A stretch of DNA of 64,000 nucleotides from Amphiura filiformis (lineage: Eukaryota > Echinodermata > Ophiuroidea > Amphilepidida > Amphiuridae), in assembly GCF_039555335.1 (NCBI RefSeq), contig NC_092631.1, positions 4,617,501 through 4,681,500 on the forward strand. The letters are read 5' to 3'. Below the pieces are notes generated by a model. That model was not told the origin of the DNA. It ran no database searches and saw nothing but the letters and a program-made list of their open reading frames with translations. Below, piece after piece: positions 24,101 through 36,100 of this stretch (position 1 is the first letter of the stretch; each line of letters opens with the position of its first letter). Both the position numbers and the translations under genes were made by a program.

Positions 24101-27100
24101 TGCACACTTTACTGCTTTCAAATGCGTAGTAACGATGTTCGCTCAACAATGTGCACATCGGTGTGACATCAAATGACGACATCTCAGGTCTAACCGCAAA
24201 GAATTATGAGATTAACCGGAAAGGTCAATTAGCTGTCAAGTACGTGTTGACATAATTATTTGACCAAAACACATTGAAAAGTACCCTTGTCAGCTACAAT
24301 ATTGAATCACATATTCAAGCCTCAGTCAGTTACGCTCCTGGTGCATGCAAGCGATACACTTCGGCATGATTTCTCCTATGGAAAAACAATAATTTGTTCC
24401 CGAAACTGATCTTGGAATAAAGAAAAAACAAATACGAACCTTTACAATCCGATAGAAATTGTGAGCCCTCCTGAGTGGTATTTTGACCTACTGGGCAGGC
24501 TAAGCATTCCGTCGCCATCTGATCAGGCTGGTAAGAACCACGTGAGCAAGCAGTGCACGGAACGACACCAGTTGATGAAATCTCTCCAGGTAAACACATA
24601 TCTGCCATTAATAATGTGTGGAAAGGTGAAATGGGAACTATTCGAAGCGAATAACAATGATGGGGTAGGTGTGTAAAGGTGGATGTGTAATATTCCCTGA
24701 TGTATTATGTGCCATAAGAGTATGCGCCCCTTCGCGATTTCCACTTGACAAACATAGTGCAGTTATACTGCACAGCAAACATGATTCGACCTTTGCAGTA
24801 CCTAAACCTGGTTAACAGGAAACTACTCCAGCAAAATCAATCGATACAGTCTAGTCTATCATCCACATTGAATGGTGGACTGCACTTATGCCCAAATATG
24901 GCACTTGCCAATCAATAATCACCCACTTGTAATCCGTTGACTCGCTGCACTGACCAAAGTTATGGACAGATATGGGACCTGTTTTGCTGTTATCTGTCAT
25001 TTACATATCAGGGAGGTAAGAACATTTGCAGATGCCCCACATACTCAGTTTTTAGCCTACAAGTAATGTATACATTATTCTTGATTGACAGCTTTAATGC
25101 CCTTCGGAAGAGAGCGGTCTACAAGTGAGTGATAGTCACTAAAACTTGCATTCGATTTACACGGAATTTTGCCATGCCGTGCCCTACTTACTAACACACC
25201 AAAGTGCGAATATTTCCAAATATCTAAATTAGCTAAACATTTAGGACATGTTACAAAACTATATTTCCTAGAATTTCAGAGAGTACAACAAATATTGACC
25301 GGTTATTTTTTACACAGTGACGTTAACTAGGAAATGCCATATACCTCTAACATACACTGTTTGTAGAGGTCACACCTCACTGGTGAGAGCACTGTGTATT
25401 GTGTATAGGAAAATGCAACTGCAGTTGTCTACGTGTTAAATATCCCCTAATCTGTAAAATAAATGTGGATTGCCGAAACGCAGGAACACCTGAACACCCG
25501 CAGGAACACCGCAGGAACACCGCAGGAAAACCTGACCTTCGGCAATGTGGATTGCCGAAACGCAGGAACACCTGACGAAATTTTGGGATTGAATTATTCT
25601 GGTATGTGGTATTAATGTTTTTTCATCATCAACGATGGCACTTGTCATTTTTAATATTCGTTTCTCTTGCCGAATTACAGTATCTTTGTATTAACATACG
25701 GGCATCGAATCACAAAAGCAATATAACTACCTTCGCAATTATCTTGTGACTGACATCCACTTTGAACAGTGCTCTGACCATCTGGACATAGAATACACTC
25801 AGTGCTTCTTGTGAGAGGTTGGTAAGATCCTACGGAGCACTCGGTGCATGGTGCTAAGCCTGTTGTAGAATACTGCCCGGGGTGACATATTGCTAATGAG
25901 TTCAAAACAAGGAAAAAGAAAAGGTAAGCTTACCTATACGAATCTAATACAGAAACTTTATCCAGTTTTAAACTAAAGAAATGTATAGGCCTACTATGTT
26001 TTATATATCCCAGTCACACAACTTAAATTGTTTGTAAATGTCCCATCGAGCATTATTATGCGTCGAGGTGTATCAATTACTGAGGCAATTTATAAGGAGT
26101 TGGATAAGGTAATTATGTATTAACGAAGAAGTACCCCTTCAACTCCCTTTTATTTGTGAGGAGTCTGAACTGGGTAATCAAACATTATAGTACAAGCTCC
26201 TTACTCTTGCAATCCGTTATATTTTGAGAGCCAGTGCGAAGAGTTGACATTCCTTCTGGGCAAAGTTTGCACTCTATTTGAGCTTTCTCGTCTTGGTATG
26301 TCCCGATTGGGCATCCTTCACATCCACCATTTACATTGTACGTTCCTAGAAAACAGGCAGCTACATACAAAGTACAATAAATTAAGAACAAAAATCTACA
26401 ATATAAATTAGGAAATTATATATAACACTATTTATACGAGCAATACATATGATCAGACAACCACATACATATTTACTTACAAGAATTGTACTGGTAACCT
26501 TTATAATAAAATGCTAAGCAATGAGGACAAAACTCATTCTTATAGTTCGGACACTTTGCTTTAGGCGATGCAGGAGCTATTCTCAAGTAATTAATTTTAC
26601 TTACAATGTATGTCAAAGAATGCTTTACGCACTATAGTAGGAATTCCAATTGAATGAACGCAGCTTTCAGCTGCTGTACTCGATCCAACCGCGATCGTAT
26701 ATCGCGTATTTCAAATTACAACACGATTGCACGACCTTGGATACAATGCTAACCAATCACGAGTGTGTTGGCATGGTTGGATTCACTTCCGCGTTACTCA
26801 CGCACAGTCGCACACGCTGGCGTACATCGCGTAGTGTACGCACAAAATCGTCACGCTGTTGAAAGCTGCGTTCATTCAATTGGAGTTCCCACTATACATA
26901 CTACATGTCGTGGCTTTCTCATACAGGTGAATCCAAAATAACTATGAACCCTTATTTTGCATTATATTGACTGGATGATGAGGGCATCCAGTATGGAGGC
27001 CATGCAGCCAAAAGTGCTCTATTTAACGGTTCTGTAGGACAGATGTTTCAGATGCACAAAAACTGGATAAATATCTCCATGAAATGGCATTTTCACCATA

Positions 27101-30100
27101 AATGAAATATATTGGATTAAGTGATGATTTTGTGCATAGATATTATAATTATTAATATCCATGTATAATGTATTCTTCACACCAGATATGATGTTTCTAC
27201 TCCATATATTTTGAAATAAATTGCTAGTTATGTGACATTTTTGGGTAAAAATGACGAAAATTGTTAAATAGCGTAATCATTGCCATGGACACGGAATAGA
27301 TTGCGTTGGTTACACATTTGATTACATGGCAGGAAAGATTTTCTGAATATTTTGATGATTTGTCCATTTGAAACGTTTGTCCAACGACGCTCATCAACCG
27401 CTCGGCGAATAGCCTAAGCCATTTCATGGGTCATGTACGGATGGTTGATAGCGATCTAGTATTTGTCTGTATGCTGAAGTGCAACATGAAACATACCCAA
27501 TGCGACTTTAAGAAATAAGGAAAATAAGTCAAGTTAAGGACAGTGATTTGTGCTCTTTCTGTTATGATTATGTAACAAAATCGAGTGACAAATATTGAGA
27601 TACTTACTGCAGAGTAAAGATCCAGTGGCTTCTACGTATCCAGGATCACACTCTGGAGACACTTCATCATCCCAATAATTTATAGGGTAACCATCCTGTA
27701 GTCGGGTGTCTATCTCCATACCATCAACGTCAGGAACTAGTTGATCATTTTCCGCCATTACGTACAACTCATCCATCATATAATACAAATTATCAACCGC
27801 GTCCCACGATGCATCGACCAAATCAGAGTCTGGATCCGGGTTAAATGTCATTGTGATGTCAAAAGACACCGTAAATTCGTATGGACTATTTCTCTTCACT
27901 TGCTTGGTCTTGCTTCCCTTTTGACGCATGGTATGACGAAGTAGAGCATCTAGGCGCTTCTGATCTTTTATGGTAGTTTTACCATGCATTCTCCAATTGA
28001 TGTTACTTTCGGCATTTCGTCGCCTTCTGCTTCCACAAAACACTTCAACATTTTTCACACCACAACCTCCTTCACAATATTCCGTCGAATAAATTGAATC
28101 GAGAATGAGGGCTTCAAAGTTGGCCTCTATTTCTTGTATGATGTTTTCGCCATTGCATGGGGCATCGGAATAGTAGTAAAGATCGACAGAGCCAAGCAAA
28201 TGTGATGGTCTTCTGGTGCCTTTAAAAAAAAAAAAAATTATCAACACTTTAAGCTAAGAATAAAACGAAAAACATTGTGCAAAATAATCTTGAAATATTC
28301 AAGTACAATTTCCGCGCACGGCATGGGACCCTTTTTAAGGCAGCCCATGGAGGGACAGTGAGTCACCCCTCCCCTTTCCATAGACTTGGGGGCAGTGCCC
28401 TGGGCAAGCACTGGGTACCCTCTTAGCCTCCCTGGCCAGGGTCATGGCGAAGACCAACGGCGGATCTAGCGAGCTAGCACCAGCAGTTAGCATCGGTAGT
28501 GAAGGCGGATGAGTTACGACCTCCAAAGTCAACGGCAGTCCACTGGCGGATGAACAGAGGAGAAGGGGAATGGTGGTCACCCTAAGTCCACCCTGTAGAA
28601 GGCTACAGTGTTAGCCTAGAGGTAGAGGGTGGTCATGTAGTTTGGTGTGCTAGGCTATAGGTCGGAAGGTTGTAAGATCATGAGCTTTCTCATTTATCCT
28701 CTATCCCACTCATTGTGGCCCTAAACCTGCAGACACCACAGTGGGTGCATAGCATGCCGTGGTTCGGAGAGTCACATAAAATGGTGGTCCCATGTACCAG
28801 AAGTGCAATATCTGGACATGTAAAAGTTGCAGGCCTTTTTCGTAAAGAGCAGGGGATCAGCCCGGGTCTGTTGTCTGTCACACTCAGCATTGAGGTCAAC
28901 TTGCGCTGCCCTTTGGAGCTTGGCAGCATATCGACCCGTGGCGCGCTTTGAGGAATCTGAGTATTCAGAAAGCGTGAATAAATGCAGTTTTATTATTTTA
29001 TTATTACTAATCGTATAAAGAGATCTTTAAAACCTACAAATGCACTAAATAGCCTATATAGAGTTTTAAAAATTGTAATATGAAGTTACCTCATCACAAT
29101 TATTTGGCACATGAGTGGCCATATCCATAAGAGAAGCTACGGTTCAGAAAATGATATGAATGATATGTTACAGTGATTTCTTACCAATTCTTTCCACTGG
29201 GCGCAATTCTTTCCACTGGGCGCGGCTATGTGGAAAGGATTGGATCATTGTTGTAGGTAATCTCAGCCAGAAGCCAGGGTCGAAATTTGAAACTAGATTG
29301 AATTCTAAAATATTGTGGCTGACGCAGTTTCCGTGTCGTCATTAGGTCAATGATTTCTCGAATTCCGATTGGTCGTTTCCCTACTTTGTTCAATGTTTGA
29401 AGGAACGATACGAGGACATTTTTGTATGGGTGAATTCAGTGCATCAGTGTTTCATGACATAATTCAATCAGCCAATCAGAACCCAACTTGAAGGGGTGAG
29501 TGAGGGTGCACGCCTCAAAAAGTTGACGAACTTTGCTGGTTAAACATGGTAGTGACCTTACCTTCACAATCGGGTACTTTGTACTCGGAATTCTCCCAAT
29601 CTCCGTTTCGGCACACGTATGGTTGTTGGAAATCGTCATCGCGACTCACACTTCTTGGGATATCAAAATCATCTCGACAGTTGATATAACAGAATTTCAC
29701 ATTGGCTGTTATATCACAAACCATAGCGCCGTTATTTGGAATATCCAGCGGTTCACATTGTACAACTGAAAAAGATAAATCAATGAATATAAAATGTGTA
29801 CCATCAGGAGGCTATCAGGTTACAAGTGCCTTTTTAAAAAGATACTAGCAGTCGCAGCGTGCGATTTTTAAAAACAGTTAGTAATCAAACGCTGGTAGTC
29901 CAGTTGTCGCTAGCAACGTAGCGACAAAGTTGCCTTCAAGTCAACGGGTTGCTATTTGACGGTAGGGTTTGCTAGCGACTTGTGCTGGTTTCATACTTTC
30001 TGCCGCTTGCCCATGAGCGGCAAGATGCTTCATCGTGTCGCTTGCACTTTTCTGCAAGCGGCATGGCAATGAAAGCCATTGTTGCCACCAGGTGTGACGA

Positions 30101-33100
30101 CGGCCGGGACGACGACGGTCCCTCCAGCAACAACGGCGCTGCCACCAGGTGTGACGACGGCAGGGACGACGACGGTCCCTCCGGCATCAACGGCGCTGCC
30201 ACCAGGTGTCAGAAAATCAAATCATGTTCGCATACGTCAGAGCGGCACCGCTCCCGAGTTGACCTGAATTGAACTCCGACAACATCGCTTGGGCAAAGCG
30301 GTGGAGTGATCGATATATCGTCAGAGCGGCAGGAAAGTATGAAACCAGCATTATATCGGCAATCGATTTTCTAATAGCATGAATAGCGACGGAAGTTACG
30401 TCACAAAAAGAAATAAAATCGCTACCGTCCTTGCGATTGCCTAGTATGATGTGGCTTTAATAATAAATCAAATCGTTGTTAATATGAACTCATTAATTTA
30501 GTGTATGTAGCATGCCCCACGAAGTGAGATTGTCAACATTTGACAAGTGCAAATATTGCATTGTAATTGTTCCAGGTTTCTTGTGAATACGTACCGCATG
30601 ACATGACATGACATTGCGCATTGTTACTACTCTATAGATATGATGTTCAAAATACTGGAACCTGCTTCAATAGAATTTTCAGTGCTGCAATGTGGCAAAG
30701 ATTTTGAAGCTATACGAAATAATATCCTTGTAGTATATAAAAACACATCTTCACGACAATAAACTTGTTTTGGTAAAAGGGTAAACACTGTTCAAAGACT
30801 AGGGAAGTGTGTCAAACGCTAGAATAGAAATCAAAATAATTCCGTTGGTGGAAACTAATGCCTACCTTGACAGCTGTAGTTTGCATTATCCCAAGTTCCA
30901 TCTGGTAGACAAGTAGAAGTGTTTGTTCCAGTACCATAGAATCCACTCCTGCAATGCCATTGACAAGAAGCACCGACCTCATCCGTGCCATCAGGTGGTT
31001 TATTGCAGCCAGTATGATATGATGGATGCGGTTCTACCAACGAGGCACATGTTATCTCTGCAAATGATGTTGAAAATTATGATACAAAACTACAAAACTG
31101 AAATTATTAAAACACCCTTTATGGCAATCTTTTTATTATTATGGACATTGAGTGGCATGTATTGGCAGTCTCGTAATTGAAAGAAAAAGGTGGTTGATTG
31201 GATTGAGACACATGGTGTTTCCTACCTTACATAATACACTTCACTCAAATATACTTATTCCATGTTTTGAGCTTAATTGCTCCAGCAGTTTGGATTCTAG
31301 AAGCAAAAATGTACATGGTTTCTGGATCAACCTGTCATGTTTTTGTTCATGCCATCTAGACGAAACATTTTAATAGGGTAAATGAGAATTTAGGAATTGT
31401 CATGGACATCTTGGTAACCACTATAATACAACCGATATACCCCGGGCGATAAGCCTGATATTATTTTGTCACGAAATTAGAATTAGTAGGCTTAGTCATA
31501 AACCCCAGAAAATATCCATAATTAATAGTAACTATTTTAAAAACATACGGGTTATTACCTTCACACACGAAGTCCTGCTTGTCCCACGTTCCATCTGCCA
31601 GACACGTTGATATATCCGAGCCAATGCCACGATATCCAGAATCACAGCTCCACTGGCAAGATGTCCCGAATGAGTATTGACCCTCTGATCCACTGCATTC
31701 AAGAACAGCTGGCGAAGTTGCTGTCAAAGTTGAGCACGTAATTGCTGGAAAGAGTATGGTGAGTAGCATTTTAGACAGTTCTTTCAACAAAATACTAAGT
31801 TGATGATTCGTCACACCGGGTCGTCTCCACAGCAGTGGAATTAAAGTGTATCACTAACGTTAGTCACGTGACTTGCGGGGTGCACTGGGGTCTTGTGACT
31901 TGATGACCGGGCTTGATGATGGGGTTATAGACTTGGACAGATAGGACGTCTCTTGTACTGGACCAAGGGAGGTGGTGTAACAGGACTTTCAGATCCGCCT
32001 GACACCTCAATGAAAGTGTGATCCTCTTATTTCAGCTGAGAGGAATCTATCTCGTGTTCAATGACGCGTTAACATAGTGGACAATCAGTTTCCCAAACAT
32101 AATGAGAATAACATCTAACCTGTATATCATGCCGTTTAGACCGAAGATGATTTTTTTTTCTCCGAAGGGTCATTGTGTGTATTTTGTTCGGAGTGCGAAC
32201 CAACGACTCGTGTAATATTTTTAGCCTAATGATCTCAATTATTGTGATTGCCGCACAAACGACATTTCGGAATATGTGATGCGATCAAGCAAAATCAGTC
32301 AGAACTCGGAAATATTGATTTTGAGATATAGCCACACAAAGGAAATATTTCCTTTTGTTTCTTCTTCTTTTGGAAACTCTTTAAATGCTCATATCTTTGG
32401 AACTGTTTTTCTGCAAAATCCAGATTTGTATATGCTTTTTACTATCCTATAAGGAACAACAAATTTAATATTTCCGAGTTCAGACTGCTTTTGCTTGATC
32501 GCACCACATATTACTCTTTCGGGTTTATGAACTTATTTCATACAAAGGCGTGCTTGTACAAACCAACCCTTGGAGTAATAACGATTTTGAACAAAAGACT
32601 CCAGGATATCACTCAGCCCGATGAGAATTATTACTTACTTACCTTCACAAGTAAAATCTGTGTAATCCCATGTACCATCCGGTTGACAAGTTGAAACATT
32701 TGAACCACCACTGTGAAAATAACCAGTTCCGCAGTACCATTGACAAGATGCACCAATTGGATCTGTTCCAGGAGCCTTGTTACAGCCTGAATGATAAGCT
32801 GGGAAAACCTCTTGTAGAGAGTCACAGCTGATCACTGTAGGATAGAATACATCGAATGTATAAAAAGATGCGTGCATTATAGCATATCAACAAATTGCCT
32901 ATAACTCCGTTGAATGGAAGTAATCCTACGTAATAATAGATCCCGATTTTCCAATGTCCGCCCATAACGACCATTGAATGGCAACAAAAGGGAAGGAAAA
33001 CAGAAGTGTAATTAAAAACATAAGTGTAACGTAATTCTCACGCTGATCACGTTTAAGATATGAACATTGAGCAAATCCACCTACAGCGTCAACGATGCCC

Positions 33101-36100
33101 GGATCAAATCATACATGTATCAACGGTATTTCCAAATTCACAACAAAGTACAAAATATGGTTCAAGCATGGATTTAAACATATTTATTCACCAATTACGT
33201 AATTAATGCATGCTTGAACCACATTTTGTTCTTTGTTCTCAAAATTACCAAAAATGACTTAGGCAATTAGCATAGCAGGCTGACGACAAATGTTTCGAAT
33301 TGATCGTAAGAGGAAAAGACCTTTTTGGAATATCATAGTCTTGAACATTTCTCTTGTGATTATGAATTCTACAAATTCTACAACGTTCTTATCAGCTGTT
33401 TCTAATGTCTGTACATGCAAATTTTCATGTAAGTAGTCACCTTCACATTGGAAATCCCCGTTGCTCCAGGAGCCATCTCCATTGCAAACGGCTTGGTACT
33501 CATCCCCAATACCACGATATCCATCAGGACACTGCAACTGGCAGGATGTTCCTGATGGAACTGCTTCCGTACCTGCAATACATCCAGTGATGGAAGCTGG
33601 TGACGATACCACCAACAGAGGACACATGACACCTAATATCACAGAGCAACGAAAGTTAAAAGAAAAATACTTTTAGCAAATGGAAGTAGTTGTAGTCGAC
33701 TCGTGCTTGTGCAAAACACTGCGCTTCACAATCACAATTACGGCAAAATGCCTTTATATTCATCGATAGGTGGGGTGCGTGGATGTGGGGGTGATGTGGG
33801 TGGATGCAGTTTTTAAAGGTGAATGACCCAATTGAAAGCATCATCTATCCACTTTCCCTCCCTATCAATATTGAGATGTTTGGCGTCAGTTGAAAGATCA
33901 CATTTTCACAAGATACTGGAAAACATAAGTGGGAAAATAAACATAATGTTAAATATATTAATAAAGTGACAAAATGTTTTATCATATGTTGGTTTTGCTT
34001 ACGATTGCATACAATATCGTGTCCACTCCATGCAGCAGAACATCCATACCCCACATAAACGACGAGCATTGTTGTCACTTAGACGGTACCCATCATCGCA
34101 AGCAATATCACATTCACTACCAACGGGTAGTATAACAGGTGCTGTTGTTGGCAGCGTCGTTGTTGCTGGAGGGACCGTCGTCGTCCAGGCCGTCGTCACA
34201 CCTGGTGGAGGCGTCGTTGTTGCCGGAGGGATCGTCGTCGTCCCAGCCGTCGTCACACCTGGTGGCAGCGCCGTTGTTGCTGGAGGGACCGTCGTCGTCC
34301 CGGCCGTCGTCACACCTGGTGGAGGCGTCGTTGTTGCCGGAGGGATCGTCGTCGTCCCAGCCGTCGTCACACCTGGTGGCAGCGCCGTTGTTGCTGGAGG
34401 GACCGTCGTCGTCCCGGCCGTCGTCACACCTGGTGGAGGCGTCGTTGTTGCCGGAGGGATCGTCGTCGTCCCAGCCGTCGTCACACCTGGTGGCAGCGCC
34501 GTTGTTGCTGGAGGGACCGTCGTCGTCCCGGCCGTCGTCACACCTGGTGGAGGCGTCGTTGTTGCCGGAGAGACCGTCGTCGTCCCGGCCGTCGTCACAC
34601 CTGGTGGCAGCGCCGTTGTTGCTGGAGAGACCGTCGTCGTCCCGGCCGTCGTCACACCTGGTGGCAGCGACGTTGTTGCCGGAGGGGCCGTCGTCGTCCC
34701 GGCCGTCGTCACACCTGGTGGTAGCGCCGTTGTTGCTGGAGGGACCGTTGTAGTCTCTGCCGTCGTCACATGTGGTGGTAGCGCTGTTGTTGTTGTCGGA
34801 GGGACCGTCGTCGTCCCGGCCGTTGTCACACCTGGTGGCAGCGCCGTTGTTGCTGGAGGGACCGTCGTTGTCCCGGCCGTCGTTATACCTGGTGGCAGCG
34901 ACGTTGTTGCCGGAGGGGCCGTCGTCGTCCCGGCCGTCGTCACACCTGGTGGTAGCGCCGTTGTTGCTGGAGGGACCGTTGTAGTCTCTGCCGTCGTCAC
35001 ATTTGGTGGTAGCGCCGTTGTTGTTGTCGGAGGCACCGCCGTCGTCCCGGCCGTCGTCACACCTGGTGGTAGTGTCGTTGTTGTCGGAGGGACCGTCGTC
35101 GTCCCGGCAGTCGTCACACCTGGTGGTAGCGCGGACGAGCAAGATGCTATATAACCATTGGCTGGTGGAGTTAAGGAAGGACATTGTATTGCTGAAATAG
35201 AAGGTATACATAAATAAGTTGAAATTATAATAGATTCCAAGTGATCTTGGCGGTTTTGGAAAAGGTGATAGGGCATTGAAACTCGACCAAAGAAAGAATA
35301 TAATCAGACAGACTATACTAACGTGTGCATGCAGGTCGGTTGATATTCCAAGACCCCTGGTTGGTACAACGAAGTTCATTGGCTCCATCTAGACACCAGC
35401 CAACATCACAAGAAAACGAGCAGGTTGTGCCATATTTGAATTCTTGATCATTACAAATCATCGTTTGGTGTTCTACGTCAATTGGTCTATCACATCTATT
35501 AACTGTAACAACCATAAAACAAAATGGAAACGGTTCTCAATAAAATAAATAATAATTGTACATTGTACAGGAAGTTAGATAACCACATATAAAACATAAT
35601 ATTATTACTCTGGCATTAGCGCAACAATGATATTTTTACAAATCCATGTATAAGTTTAGATAAGTTTAGTAACCATTTTGGGAGCACGGTGGCCGAGCGG
35701 AACGGGCTCCCGACTCATAATTGGAAGGTCGCGGGTTCGAGCCCCGGTGTATAAATAGGTACCGGCATTCTTGAATGCTGTAAAGGTAACAGACTCGCTG
35801 TGGAGGAAGTGCGGCGATCCCCGACATCAACATTTTACGGTGGAGTCTGGCCTAATTGCTAACGAAAGAGAGATGGGCACCCAGTCCTGTAAAAATGCAG
35901 GTTCGACTCTTTTACTTTTTTAGTAGCAATTCAAAATCACTCTCCTGTAAAACATCAAAGCGTAAGAAATCGCAACTCTCAACAATGTTACCATTATTCC
36001 ATCAAATTAACTGCTACACGAAATTCCTCGCATGGCTCCGAGTAACTTGGTAGCAAATTATGCACGGATGAATGAATCTAATACCTTATAAACTTAAACT

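Noticed and set aside
30866-33632. Four similar CCP exons as an assembly duplication
   Set aside because: They differ at many codons and in intron sequence, so they are old exon duplications, not artefacts.
34030-35154. Long + strand frame rich in Val and Gly
   Set aside because: It is the antisense of the coding 57-bp array. It has no splice context or domain, and the minus-strand frame fits the CCP halves on both sides.
34117-35388. Second minus-strand frame rich in Asp, Asn and Gly
   Set aside because: Same array read out of phase; it does not contain the CCP cysteines and does not match the phases of the neighbouring exons.
35680-35755. Possible tRNA gene
   Set aside because: A and B boxes are present but the acceptor and T arms do not pair well and a long unrelated tail follows. 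A SINE is the better call.
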